Position numbers and translations under genes: made by a program. Below the pieces are notes generated by a model that saw only the letters and a program-made list of their open reading frames with translations, made no database searches and was not told where the DNA came from. Below are positions 13,164 through 26,125 of a stretch of DNA of 64,000 nt, piece after piece (the stretch's first letter is position 1; every line of letters starts with the position of its first letter). Origin of the DNA: Aptenodytes patagonicus (Eukaryota; Chordata; Aves; Sphenisciformes; Spheniscidae); the NCBI RefSeq assembly GCF_965638725.1, contig NC_134949.1, positions 188,917,706 through 188,981,705 of the forward strand, in the 5' to 3' direction.

Positions 13164-16100
13164 TCAGTCAAGATCCTTGTGTTACAGACTGACATACAGG
13201 AGAACCGACGTTGAGTTAAATTAAAAGTTTTACAAACGTAGGCAAAAGTTTATCTGAAATTCTATGTTGTGTATTTTTTTATACACAGGAAATTGTAACT
13301 GACATAAACAGAAATGTAACTTTTGTGGGTAAAGATCTATGACAGATAAAAACAACTAAACTTATGGTGAGAACCCTTTACCTATGTAGGTGTCAATTTT
13401 TTGCCAGATATTCTAAATCCTTTTTTTTTTTAAATTGGCTATTATCAAATAGAAGCAATTTATCTCTTTTGTAAGGTTAGGCAAATAATCCATTCAGAAT
13501 TAACATGCGGCTTCTATCCCCAAGAATATTTTGTAGGAAATTATTTTAAAATAAGATTCAAATCTTTATAATTAAGAAGGGCAAATATATTAATAAGGAT
13601 AAAGGGATACACTTCTAATCTCCAAGTTATGCAAATTACTCTGTGATTTTTGTCATTTACTTCAGAACCAGCAGAACAATGGAGTTTTTTCACATGCATG
13701 ACAATCCTTCTCATTTATGTGCTTGACACATTGCAACTGAATATTTATTCTTACATGGCAAACTTTAATGGCATTGAGACTGTAAGTGCGTATCTTTTAT
13801 TTTTCTTTACAAATCACCTTTACACAGCTCTCAGATCTCAGCCTATTATTGTTCGAATTATTTGCTAGGTACATAATTAGAGATGATTAAGGGGACAACT
13901 TTGCTTCAGACAAAATTTCATGTTTCCTTTTTGCCTTTGCTTCTTTTGTCCACATGCCAAATACTAGACTAGACAAATATCAAATAGGTTTGAACCCTGT
14001 TGTTAACAGACACGTCAAATACATTTTATGCCTAGAAGAGAGTTACACAAATTCAAATACTTGGTTGTTGCCTTTCTTCCTTTTCCCTCAGCTAACATAA
14101 CAAGGAAGAACCACTTGGTAATACCGGGACTGGGCTAATCATCGCTATTGCACAGCATGTATACAGCACACTGAGACTCTCCCTATCTCAGTTGTGGGAT
14201 TAGACAAAGTATGCCTAGATAATACAGCACAGCAGCACAGGGAGATTCCTGAGCTAGCTCAAAACAAGACGAGGGCAAGTAACATGCTAAGACAGCTGCA
14301 CTGCTTTAAATAAGCAGCTCCTTTACAGTAGGCAGGGGAGCTCTGCATGCTCCCTATTTCCCTGTTTTTCCACTCAGAGTATGTTCCAGCACCTCTCATA
14401 CCACCTACCTGATGGTTCTTACGCTGAGAGGCACACCCTGGAAAATGCTTCACAGGTTAAGAGATAGGGAAGAGGAGCTTTACCAGGGAGCTGCAGGTGG
14501 CAGAGCAAAGATTTCTGTAGGGCTGTGGCCAGGGGAATAGAGCAGCAGTGGGGAGAGCTAAGTCATGCAAGCAGATGATACAGAAGCTTTTCTATGTATC
14601 TGAGAGAAAAAAGATTCGCCGTTGTTGAATGAGACTTTACAGGAGACACACAAACCACAGCATCACTTGCAGAACCATAAAGCTACACGTAATATCCTCT
14701 GCAAACTTACAAAACACTTAAATTCAAAAATCAGTAAATGAAAAAATCAAGTACTTGTTACTTAAATAAGAGAGAAAGGCAGAACTCATTGTACGTGAGA
14801 AAATATTCCAAATTATTTTAGTACTAAGATATTTTGAGATAGATGATTTCAGAAAAATATTTTTTAAAAAATAAGTAAATTTGAAAATATGCTATTTAAA
14901 TTTTTAAAATTTTTAATCTACTTTTTTTCCAGAAGAACTCAGAGGAATTTTACAGTTGAGCAAGCCTCAGAGTAAAAAAGAAAGAAAGAAAAAGGAAATC
15001 TATCAACTGTGCAGACATACTTGGTCCGTGTAGTACATCATACATATTAGTGACTACAGAAGAAATCACCTCTACGCAAGAGTGGCTTTTACCTTGGGGA
15101 GAAGGATCCATCTCCACTAGAACACTAAAACCTTCCATAAAATCTTTGAGGCTTATTTCCTTGCTGCACTAAGTGCAGATAGCCAGAACCAAGACCCACA
15201 TCAGAACAGGGCACACCACATACACTAAGACCAGAAATACATACTGGAGGAGGAAATACGTTGCCCTGGCATAGCAGCCCTCATCTGCCTATGCTTTTTC
15301 CAATCGCATGAATACAAAGGATTAGAGCGGCTGCTGCCTCCATTATTAACCTGTCCCCACTCTTTTTTCAGAAAGTGTCAATAAAAACGGTTAACCTGAT
15401 ACTAACCAAGTAGTGGGTTAGTACCGTGTTCAAAGTAGACTGAGCTCTCCCCCTTTGTGTCACAGAGGCTAATAAGAGAACACTGACCGGTAACTGCTTG
15501 CGTCTAATTTTGATTGCATGAAGCAAAGTAGCAAAGGTGAAGATATTTACATCCCTCAAGACATCGGTGTTTGTGGACATACTATACTCATTTCCAAATC
15601 CCCATTGATCTCATGTCATCATCTCAAAAAGTCAATAGGCCGTTACTACCCAGAACAAACAGCAATTGCACCTAAATACAATTAATCTTGTGAGTGTCTT
15701 AAAATGCCTTGGAAATAATGGCTAAGATGATCATTAAAAAAGAAATGGGATGGTCAGAATTGTAATGGCATCATTAATTAGTATCAATATCGGACATTAA
15801 TTCTTATTAATAAAATAATTGTATTGCTCTTAAGTGCCTAATAATTTTGTCAATATTCAAATAAAAGACATTAACCAAGGGGCACATCCCAGCCCATTTT
15901 TATTTGAAATATTTTCTTCCTGAAGTCTGTATTTGCGATATCGCTGATTGTTTAACAAAATACATTAAACTCACTATCTATTACACTCACTACATACTGT
16001 TGACTCACTGCATAATTATGAAGAGTAACAAGGAGGCATCACTTTATAGACAATAGCTACTTAATGCCTGTGGTACTACTGCAGGAGAAGTATCATTGCA

Positions 16101-16182
16101 CCCTTTTCACTCAGAGGAAAAAGTTATGGATAGTCAGTCAGTGACAGAACTAGAGACCATGTATAATTCTGTGTTGTAGGTA
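13164..16182. other. intergenic, no gene recognised
   Basis: AT-rich sequence with short chance frames only. An octamer-like ATGCAAAT occurs near 13629 and AT-rich runs lie at 14.75-14.93 kb. I see no repeat family, exon or RNA gene that I can support. Confidence 0.55.
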
Positions 16183-16920
16183 TGGTGGGTTGGCTGTGGC
16201 TAAAAGCCGAACTCCCACCCAGCCGCTCACTCACCTCCATCCTCAGCAGGATAGGGGAGAAAATAGGATGAAAAAGCTCATGGGTTGAGATGAGGACAGG
16301 GAGATCACTCACCAATTACCGTCACAGGCAAAACAGACTCGACTCAATTTAATTTATTGACAATTAGAATAGAGTAGGATGGTGAGAAACAAAGACAAAA
16401 ACTAAAAACACTTGCCCCCCACCCAACCCCGCCTTTTTCCCAGGCTCCACATCACTCCTCCATTCCCAACTGCTCTACCTCCTCCCCCATTAGCAGTGCA
16501 AGGGGATGGGGAATAGGGGTTGGGGTCAGTCCATAACAGCTCCTCTCTGCCTCTCCTTCCTCCTCACGCCTTTTCCCTGCTCCATGGTGGTCTCATCCAG
16601 GGGCTGCAGGGGAATCTCTGCTCTGGTGCCTGGAGCATCTCCTCCACCCCTTCTTCTCTCACCTTGGTGTCTGTAGGGCTGTTTGTCTCACATTTTTCCC
16701 TCACTGCTCACTGTCTGTGCAGTGTTTTGCCCTTTCTTAAATACATTTTCCCCGAGGCACCACCAGCTTGGCTGAGGGGCTCAGCCGTGCCCTGCGGTGG
16801 GTCGGTTGGAGCCGGCTGGAACCAGCTGAGTCTGGCATGGGGCAGCCCCGGCCTCTCCTCACAGAGGCCGCCCCAGCAGCACCCTCCTACCAACACCAGG
16901 GCACCTGCACTCAGTGCAGA
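16183..16920 (-). mobile_element. solo LTR of an avian endogenous retrovirus
   Basis: Read on the minus strand this is a recognisable bird ERV long terminal repeat. The order, from about 16920 to 16183, is a GC-rich U3, a TATTTAAG promoter box (16736-16743), a pyrimidine- and CA-containing leader, and an AATAAA polyadenylation signal (16353-16358). A terminal segment follows that on the + strand reads TGGTGGGTTGGCTGTGGC. Blocks such as ATCACTCACCAATTACCGTC and CTGCAGGGGAATCTCTGCTC are familiar from this widespread avian LTR family. No gag, pol or env sequence adjoins it, so it is a solo LTR left by recombination. Exact ends and a target duplication could not be fixed. I cannot name the subfamily with certainty. 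It lies about 27 kb upstream of DIAPH3 and points away from it. Confidence 0.85.
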
Positions 16921-18030
16921 ATGACATCAGCATATGTGCCGAGCATCTCTGCTCAAGTGGAAAGGGAGAGAATCAGTCTCCCCACTCCCATTCCCTGCTG
17001 TGATCCATGGTATCCAATTGTACAGATACAAGGAAAAAAAGAGAGAGTGAAAATGAAAAGCCTGTCCCAGCTAGATTCAGAATCTGCTCCTCAAAATACC
17101 CTTCTCAGAGGGTCATCCTCTTTTTCTCGAGCACCACAACTTTAGGGAGGAATGAATTTACTTTCCCATTTCAAAACTTCTAGCTAAACTGAGATAGAAA
17201 CACAGCTTTGGTTCACACAAATCAAGGAGCAGCAGCTGCTCTGTGCTGGTCCCAGAGGTCCACATGTGGCAAGAGTCGGTTTGGAAGCACGTACGGACCA
17301 GACCGGTTCTATCCTGTGGAGAGCAGTGCCACCTCTAACGCTTTTCTGTTGGTGAGGATGTCCCTACCTCCACTGAGAGCTACAGTGTAGACCTATACTT
17401 CTCCCCGTGTGTATGCCCTCTTCTAGTGTGATGCTTTGTCAGAGCTGGTGCTAGCCTGTCTGCTACCATGCTTATTGAAGGAGAAAATTAAGACTTAGAA
17501 AGTTTCTCCTAGTTGTTATAAAGTTCTGGTGGAAATGGACCCTAGTACCCAAAGGTAAGAGCTCCCTCTGATGGACATGACCTTACCAAAAAGCCCACCT
17601 TGTCATGTTCTCCTACTGAATCTGAAACACTTTTATACCTGGGACTACAAGAAATAGTTTTTCAATCTGTGTGGCTCAGGTCCTTCTTCAGGTTCCTCCT
17701 CCTTCAGGTAATTCTCCACATTTAGAATCTCCCCATCTCTGTTCTGCCCCACACTTGATGCTCACTAACTATTCTATTAGTGAACTGCTGTAATTAATTT
17801 TACAGAGAGAAAAACTGCAGAAAACAGTTCAGAATTAGGAGATTTGCAACAACTGTCTATGCTTATTACCTATGGAAATATAAATACCCAAAGAAGTTAA
17901 AATGCTTGTCATAATAATGAAAAAATGTTAGCGAACATGAATTTAAAAATCCAGTACTTATTAATTAAACAATGCAAGTGGGGGAATTGAAATTTACATG
18001 AAATAATTAGAGATACTCAGTATTCTTGAA

Positions 18031-18054
18031 ACTCTTAAAATACATTTTAAGAGT
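18031..18054. repeat. perfect inverted repeat (11-base arms)
   Basis: ACTCTTAAAAT at 18031-18041 is followed after two bases by its exact reverse complement ATTTTAAGAGT at 18044-18054. It is AT-rich and lies in unannotated upstream DNA. It could form a hairpin or cruciform; no function is evident. Confidence 0.9.
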
Positions 18055-21000
18055 GAAAAGTTCATGCTTCCCCATATAATATTATGAAAAATTGATTTCC
18101 ATATTAAAATCCTATCAGTGCAATGCATATGTCATTTTTGTTGCTGTAATATAGCTTTTTACAATGATCAATTCCCAATTATTAGCCTGAAAAGCATCTC
18201 AATAGACAGAAAGGGAGATGAATACCTCATTGCTATACAGCCAACGTCAAGTACTTTTATCATTTTTTCCTTTTTCTTTCAAAGGAGGAAATTAAACCTC
18301 TGCTTATAAGATTTAGTGGTCCTTCAAAAAAACAAAGCCATTAGAATGAGTGGCACATGATCAGAAAAAGTGTATTCTGAGTGTCTGAGCAGTTAATAAG
18401 CTGTTGGACGTTGAGATATTAAAACAATAAATTTACGATACAAATTCACGAACAAGAAAAGTTGTAAAGTGTGTAGGCAAGTGCTCTATAGGATTCCATT
18501 TATTTGCTTCATGACAGTGAGTCGCTGTATATTATAGTTCAAATCAAAATCCATAATGGAGACAGAGAGAAAGAAGGTGGGGGAGCAGGACACTGCTTTA
18601 GAGGACAGGCTGTAAAAGGACCAGATAAAGTGAGGAAAAACTAAAAAATGGAATTAAGGTGTCAGGTTTCACCTTGGTCATTTTGCTCGTACGTCTCCCC
18701 TCATCCTATTGACTTGTGTTTAGCTGTTGGGATAAGGATTAATCTTTGAATTATATAGAAAATCCACCAATTATTTTTATTATTTATTCTTGCATGTAAA
18801 AAGCATATATACAGAGCAGGATTAGTCAATCATGTTGCTTACATTATAAAAATCAGCTACCTGGCATTGTGTTTTTCGAATTCATTATTATTACAGAGAG
18901 TCACAGATCATCATGGTATCATACTGGGAAAGGCACTACTAAAAAAAAAAAAAAAATAAACAAAAAAAAAATCCTGAAGAAAATGTCATCAAAAGCTTTA
19001 AAAAAAGAGACATGGGTGGATATGGGCAGTTTGTTGCATTAAAACTTTGTCACTAATGAAACAATCTTTGTTAACCAAACCAGTGGGGTTCTAAATACAA
19101 GCTGTCCAACAATTTTCAAAAAAGTGTAGACTTCACAGTAAATGAAATAAGTCTTTGGAGGAATTAAAGAATGATAATGAGCTGAATTTGCAAGTGTTAC
19201 TCAGAAGATATCCCTAGATGAGATGAGAGAATGAGAGAAAACACAAAGGTGCTTGTTTGAAAACTTTTAAAGTAAATAATGGATACAGGTATCATTGAAG
19301 ATTAGAAGGGAACTCTGAGGGAGGATAACCAAGGGGATAGAAAAGAAGATGCAATAACAAGTTAAATACATTTTCTGCAAAAAAATGAGTAGTCCAATTC
19401 CAAACTCTTTCTCTCTCGTGCAGCTACATCCTTAATGCCAGAAATCCTTCCAGCAACACAGTAAGGGGAAGGAGGCTCTAAGATCTGTGTTTACCATGTG
19501 AAGTTACCACTGCTATTAAAACTTGGGCTAGGAGGAAGATTAATGAATTGGTGACAACCACGCCTCAGCAATGAAGATCACAGTACTCAATTGCAGCACA
19601 CTGCCTCCGAAAAGGGCTTCAAATTTTCTTCTTCATCTATGGGAATACAATTGCAGACTATGAACAGTCCTTACTCTCTCATAAATAAAGCATCAAACAG
19701 AACACAATGAAAAATAAACTGACCAATTGCTGTGTGAGGTCAAAAAACCTGCTTTACCCTTTGACTTTAGTAGTATTGCACTGGGTGCAAATTAGGATTA
19801 GTATTTGAATAATTCTGTAGCAGACAGTCAATTTGTATGATGAAAATAGAACTTGCCTACTCAATACTCTATTTACAATTGCAAATGAAGGATGAGATTG
19901 ATAAATCATCCAATTTCTGCCAACTTCTACACAAATAAGTTACCTATAGGCCAGAATTAATTTGTTGCAATGACATTGCAAGGTCAGGTGTTCTAAGGAA
20001 GCATTGTGCTAACCCCTCCACAAAGGGATGACGGCAGAGTCATCTCTTTGTCCTCTTTGGGTTTAGAACTGATGTCTTTAGCAACTTTTTTGACATGAAA
20101 AGGTGATGGCAGGCCAGAGGAGGAGCTTCTGAACCAGCAATTTTACAGTGACCTGCATACTGAATGGAGAAGAGCAGTAGTTGCATTCCCAGTATTACTG
20201 CTGGTTCAAAGACTGTGAAAATGGAGTTTAGTGAACAAATTTGCATCCCCACATAATCTCACATGCCAGGCTGTTGTGGGGAATAGGTGAATATAAAATT
20301 CCTATCTGCATTCCCCATACGTTATTTCAACATACACTTTTCACCTGAGAAGTCTGGTCCAATGAATCACTTGTCTTATCTAGACTCTTCTGCCTTAAAG
20401 GTTTGATGAAGAAGTATGAAAAACTACAAAATCTCTCTGCATGAAGAGGAAAAGCAAAACAAAATAAAAAGTTAAAGAAGAAAGAAGTTTTTCCTTAGCT
20501 ACTGCCAAGTATCAAATTAGTTTCTGTTCATTTGAAGACTCACTTTGTATTAACTTTTCTTCTGACATTACAGGAAACAGAACTCGCCTAAGGCTTCATC
20601 CTTTAAAGACTATTTCTGAGATGTTTTGCCTGTAATTGTTAGTTGTCATGAGGTCGCCTTGCTCTTGGATCACAGTTTGTGAAAAGAGAAATCTGAATAA
20701 ACATATTATTTTTAAAACCATGATGATACACGATAGCAAAATGTCATTCATGTTCCATTTCTGCGTAGTGATCTTTCCTCTGCATACATGAGATATATAC
20801 ATAATGGTATGCTTAAAGGGAAAAATACGTATTTGAAAGGAAAAAAAAACCCTGTTCAACAGTTTAAAATGCAAAACAAAGCTTATTTACCCAAAAAAGT
20901 AATCCATATCAATCCCTATGATTCTCCTCGCCTCCAGATTGTGATGGAAAAATGAAGCAATTAAAACAGAAACAGGAAGGTTTTTTAAGCCTGCTTGGAG

Positions 21001-22500
21001 CACTGAGACTGAAGGGCACTAGAGTGGTAAGACTGACCAATTAATCCCGATTCTGTTCCTCACGGGACACACTGGCAAGTCAGTGAGGATCTGTACACAC
21101 AGCTCTTAACTGAATTTATGACCAGGTAATGAAATTGTTGACCCTGAATGCGGCTTCTTCTAAATACTGCTGAGGAGCAACTGTTAGTAACCATGAAGAG
21201 TAATTTTAGAAAACCATATTTCACACTGTGAAAAAAACCTAAGTATGAGATTTGCTTTGCACTTGTCACAACCTTAAAGTTAGAAGGAAGCAATACTAAA
21301 GTGCGTGCTCAGGTTCCTTCTATATTCAGTGGAGAGAAGTGTGGGCTTCAAAACACCTCTAAAGGGAAATTTCAGACACCTAATTTTGATGTCTAAAACT
21401 AAGTGCTTAGGAGTATTTCCTCACCATGTGTGGATTACATGATTGTTGAAGGTAGGACTTTCTAACTCATTTTGCATGGTTTGAGAGATGCAAGAAGAGG
21501 AAGGCTGGCTTGCTTTCATTCCTTTTTCTGCAGGAGGACATCCCAAGGCAAACTGACTCATATGCAACTTGCCATCCTTCTAGGAACATTTTCTCCAGAA
21601 ACACATTCTCTGGTCAGCACCTATGAAACTGTATGAAAGGATATTAATACAAGCACAACCAAATAGTTGTAGTTGCAAGTACACTCTTGAATGAAACCTT
21701 TATCTTCTTCCCATTGGAACAACGAACTAACTAATTGCACAAGTACCAGATGAGCCATGCCACTCTTCAGGTTTCAAACCACAGAAAACTCACAGCTGTG
21801 TTGTTGACTGTTCCTTTAGGCAATTAGGGAACAATACTCATTAGTTTCTGAGTAGTGCCAGAGAGTCCTCACTTAGAAGATGGGTGTAATGTTATGCTCT
21901 CTTATCTGACACACTGATGAAATATTTAGCTACGGCTTTAGCTATCCTGCACAATTAAGACCAATAGCTGAAAGTAATTCCTTTATGAGAGCTGTTAGGC
22001 CAGTGAAGATTATTAAATATATGATTTGTTTCTATAAAAAGCAGACCTCTATGAGTGGAAAAAATAGCTCTAAGTCTTGTATTTTTTCATCTTAAATAAG
22101 TTATCTGGGAAAGCAGATCTGAGAATGCTAGAACTTGTGCAAGATCGTGTAACTTTTCAAATTACAAGTTATGAATTTATACCGCAAGGTTAAACATTTT
22201 TGTAGCTTTTCAGTCTGACAGTACAAAGTGCTAGTTATACATGACATAATGAAGTCATACAAGACAGAAATGAATTATTCATGAAACTTGTCATACTTAT
22301 TCTGAAAAATTTTGCATGTATTATTTTTCACGTATTATTCTACATAACTGGAAACAAAAACTGGGAACAAAATGGGTGGGAGATCTTCACAGACAAATAA
22401 CCCAAACCATACAAACTTTTCTAACTGTCACCGTTTCTCATATTGGTGTGGCTCAATCTCACCCCGTCAAATTCAGGTCTAATAATCTGCTGTTGTTTGG

Positions 22501-22573
22501 GATGGATATAATGACAAAGTAGTCTCTTAGCATGTTTGAGATGGATATAATAGCAAAATAAACTCTTAGCATG
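22501..22573. repeat. 39-base-period tandem duplication
   Basis: Two copies of a segment beginning GATGGATATAAT and ending CTCTTAGCATG lie at 22501-22534 and 22540-22573. By eye they match at 29 of 34 positions. This is a local duplication with some decay. Confidence 0.88.
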
Positions 22574-23829
22574 CTGCAAGAACTTGAAAAAGGGGACACA
22601 AAAGATCTTTTTTTCAGAGCTACTGTATTGTAGAATATAGAGCAACTACTGAATCTAACCTTCACACTTGAATCTTACCATGACACTTTCTTCCCCCTTA
22701 AAATGATACCTTAATTAGGTATGTCTCTATCCTTAAATTATTATAAAAGAAAAAGAATATGAAATAAATTATTCCCAAATTACTTTGCTTGGCGAAACTT
22801 GGTGTTTTTAAGGTGAGCAAATAAATTTATCTTTTTCATATGTCATCATTTATATCTACTTATTTCACTATTGAGAGTAAGAGGGTTTTTTCCAACAGAG
22901 GTGACTCTTCAGTGATTTCTTTGCACGTATTCTTGCTCTGTTCCTGAAGAACGTTCCATGCATGAGACAAAAAAATAAAGAACTGTTTTATGAATTCAAT
23001 TATAACAATGGAGGAAAGAATGAGCAAAGCAGAATGTTAGAGTAGAAAAATTTCCTTGCAATGGGCAAGGCACTACAAATACACCTAGTGCACTTGAAAG
23101 TATGGTTTTTGTTCTTTGTGATGAACAAAAATGCTAAGGCAATTCACTCCTTTAGAGGTCTGAATTTTGTCTGCTTTGATATGAATACTGAGATAACTGT
23201 TTGGAGTGCTGTTCCCGATAAGAAACAAAGTGAAGTAAGAGAAGGCATTTGAACAGTATAAGGATAGTCACACTTGTAACGATTAAACATAGTTTCATGC
23301 AGAGTAATTTCAAAAGCAAAATTATTACAAAGGCAACAAAATGTACTTTTACAGGAGCTTTATCTGACACGATAACACTATTCTTAATGTTAGTAACATA
23401 TGCTAGTTTCATAGTCTCTGTTTTGTTTGTTTATACAATCTATCTGTGCCACAGTCCTAATAATTGCAAAACTAAGTATCACATATTTTTGCATTCTTAT
23501 CCTTTTCCTTTCTCATCTATATTCTCAATTTTTAAATGTTTTGCTGTTAACTATGTTTACTCTTAACTTCCGAAGAGAAGGATCATGGATGAGTAGAAAG
23601 CAAGAGTGGGAAGGTGAACCTTAGTAGGTTCACTAGTTAGAGTGGGAGGTATGGAAAGACAACAAACCGCAGATTTCCAAGGACCCAAAAAGGCTAAGAC
23701 ACCGTTCTAAGAAATAGTTTCAACATGGACTTGTTTCAAAGTTTTCTGAATCACTTTGCTATTTCATCTCACACAATCATATGCTAGTCATCTGCAAGGT
23801 AAGATGATAAACTCCATGCAACATTACAG

Positions 23830-24550
23830 GCAGGGCTAGAAAGGAGCTTTGCTGAAAAGGACCAGCAAGAAAGCTAACTTGATGGCCCGTAAGTTCAGCA
23901 TGAGTCAGCAATGTACCCTGTTGTGACAAAGGTTAACCATGTACCAGGCTGCATTAGCAAAAGCTTAGCCAGCAGGTCAAGAAAGTCGATTATTTCCCTT
24001 TATTCAGCACTATGGAGGCTGCATTTGAAACACAGTGATCAGGTCAGGGCTCCCCAAGATGAGAGATGCTGTCAAACTGGAGAGAGTACAGCAGAGAGAC
24101 ACTCAGATAGTTAGGGGGCTGGAGCACAGGACATAGGAATAGAGGCTGAGAGGAGCTGAACTTGTTCAACCAGCAGAAGAAAAGGCTATTGGGCAATCTA
24201 CTTTATTTCTTTCACTTTATTCTTTTTATTTTGTTATTTAAAGAAGGGTTATAGAGAAGACAGAGCCAGTTTCTTAGATCTGCATGGCAAAAAAGACAAG
24301 AGACAACTGTCACTAGCTTCACAAAATAAACTCCAATTGGACATAAGGAAAAAAGTATTTCCAAAGAGGAGTTAAGAATTGGAACAGGCTGCCCAAAGGG
24401 GTTGTGGCATCTCCACCATGGAAACACTCAACACCCCACTGAGGAAGGCCCTGAGCAACTTCAACTACCATTGAAGCAAGCCCTATTCTGATCAGGTGGG
24501 ACTAGGTAACCTTCAGAGGTCTTCTTCAACCTGAATTATGCTATGAACTA
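23830..24550 (+). mobile_element. CR1 LINE fragment, heavily degraded
   Basis: A worn CR1 3' copy. Recognisable blocks in order are GAGCTTTGCTGAAAAGGACC, CAGCATGAGTCAGCAATGTA, CTTAGCCAGCAGGTCAAG, GGAGAGAGTACAGCAGAGAG, GGGGCTGGAGCACAGGA, ATTGGAACAGGCTGCCCAAA and GTGGGACTAGGTAACCTTCA. It ends near CTATGAACTATA at about 24550. Many indels and an insertion of about 60-80 AT-rich bases near 24.2 kb break the frame. This is an old copy of a lineage similar to the 12.7 kb fragment. Confidence 0.85.
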
Positions 24551-25435
24551 TAAGGAAACCCATTTTTCTACTTATCCACAGAGCAATTACAATGCCAAAA
24601 TGCTGCAGTCATTTTTATGCAGCATAGACCAGCTGAATAAAGAGATCCATTCCTATTCCCTTGCTCAGCCATTCATTCTCATCTTTATATTAACTCCTCA
24701 CTTGTGCCAACACAAAAGCTTGTGCTTCCAAGTGGTAAACTAGTCAGAGAAACTGATCCAAATTAAAAATGGAATATTTATTTTGCCTGCCCCTCTGCCA
24801 TCACCTCCCTTTGTCCAGCACAACCGTTCGTGTGAGCACAGCAGCAGAAAAAGTAATCTGGGGAAGGCTGAAATGTCTCTTTTGGCAGGTTCATGAGTTT
24901 AAAGTGATGGTTAAACTATGGCATAAATTTTTCTAGCTTATCCACAGCCAATGCCCTTCAGCTCTCTTGTAATAAACTGTTTCTATGGGTATAATCTCTC
25001 CTTGTGGTTTCTGCTCAGTTAGCTCACCTCAGCTGGTGAGCTGTGGCCTCTGTGGCATGTTACATCTGCTGTGTGATATTAACCATGTCACAAGTCAAAG
25101 TTTCAAAAATGTCAAACAATTTTTCATCCCTCATTTTTCTGAATGCCTTATTTACAGGGCACTAAGGGCCTCATGTGCCCTAGAGGTGCTCTAGCGTTAT
25201 TAACTACAACATTATGACAAGATTCAAACCCATTGAAAGTGATTTAAGCTGGACATTTTTTTAAGTGGAGGAACCTAAAAGGACTAGTCACTGAAAATAT
25301 TGCTCGTAATCACTGTGGTCCGTGTCTCTGTAAGCATAATACCTTTGTAACTTTAAATGACAGTATGAGAAAAAAAAATTGTTAGTTTTGGGAAGTACCC
25401 AGATAACATGGTGATACAAAAGCATAATGTTAAGA
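24551..25435. other. intergenic, no gene recognised
   Basis: Unique-looking AT-rich sequence between a degraded CR1 copy and the GC-rich modular repeat. Only short chance frames are open, and nothing else is recognisable. Confidence 0.5.
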
Positions 25436-26125
25436 GCTGTTGCAAGCGGCTGCCACCTCCAGCAGCTCCAGGCCTGGGGATTCCTCCTGCCCAGCCTCTG
25501 GAGCCCAGCCCGGTGCCCAGGGACCTGGGGTCTCTGCCCAGGCTGAGGGATGAGGCTGATGCTTTCTCCTTTGCAGGTTCAACCAGCAGTGAAGCTGAGC
25601 ACATATCCCAGAGACACACAGACACGTACACACAGACACACACATGAACACACACACAGACTCACAGGACACTGACAGGGCCAGTTACACAGCTGGCGCT
25701 GCCTCCAGCAGCACCCACATTCAGGACTCGCACCAGACACAGGCACAGACAGCCACGTCCCCTCCTCCTCTTGGGCTGGCAGAGGCAGAAGGTCACTGGT
25801 GCAGCGCACACACCACACTCGCCAGGTTCACAAGCGCACGCACATTCGTGGATCCCCTGAGCACCGGCATGGCCCCTCTGCCCGCCTGGCACCCCTGCCC
25901 GGATCCCAGCCCCCCTTACCTGCCCCACAGGTCCCCAACCTGCCGGCTGGTCCCACTGTATGCTTGCTGCACACACACAGCACTCACACACTCGTCCCAC
26001 AGGCACCCCACACTTGCGGGTCCCCCTGACTACCAGCATGGACCCTCTGCCTGCCTGATACCCCTGCCCGGACTCGGGGCCTCCTGCTCACTGGCTGACC
26101 CAGCTTGGAGTTTGCCAGCAAATCC
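25436..26125 (+). repeat. GC/CA-rich modular interspersed repeat, copy A
   Basis: A GC-rich, ACAC-laden block, sharply different from its AT-rich flanks. It opens with a region rich in CCAGCAGCTCC, then an anchor GCAGGTTCAACCAGCAG at 25573, a run of CACA/GACA dinucleotide-like units (25605-25670), and two tandem modules about 170 bases apart. The pair GGATCCCCTGAGCACCGGCA (about 25850) and GGTCCCCCTGACTACCAGCA (about 26019) show the offset. It closes with TCACTGGCTGACCCAGCTTG at 26088. Both anchors recur in the same order at 62.25-62.98 kb (copy B), so this is an interspersed family. The long + frame here (about 198 codons) is compositional, rich in P, H, T and S, and not a gene. It may be part of an LTR element, but I cannot name the family. 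Confidence 0.7.

Larger units (their letters stand above)
16921..23829. other. intergenic, no gene recognised
   Basis: Long AT-rich interval without any convincing coding segment. It contains an A-run pair at 18941-18971, an 11-base hairpin at 18031-18054 and a 39-base-period tandem duplication at 22.5 kb (both listed separately). Open frames are all short and unlike known proteins. Confidence 0.55.
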
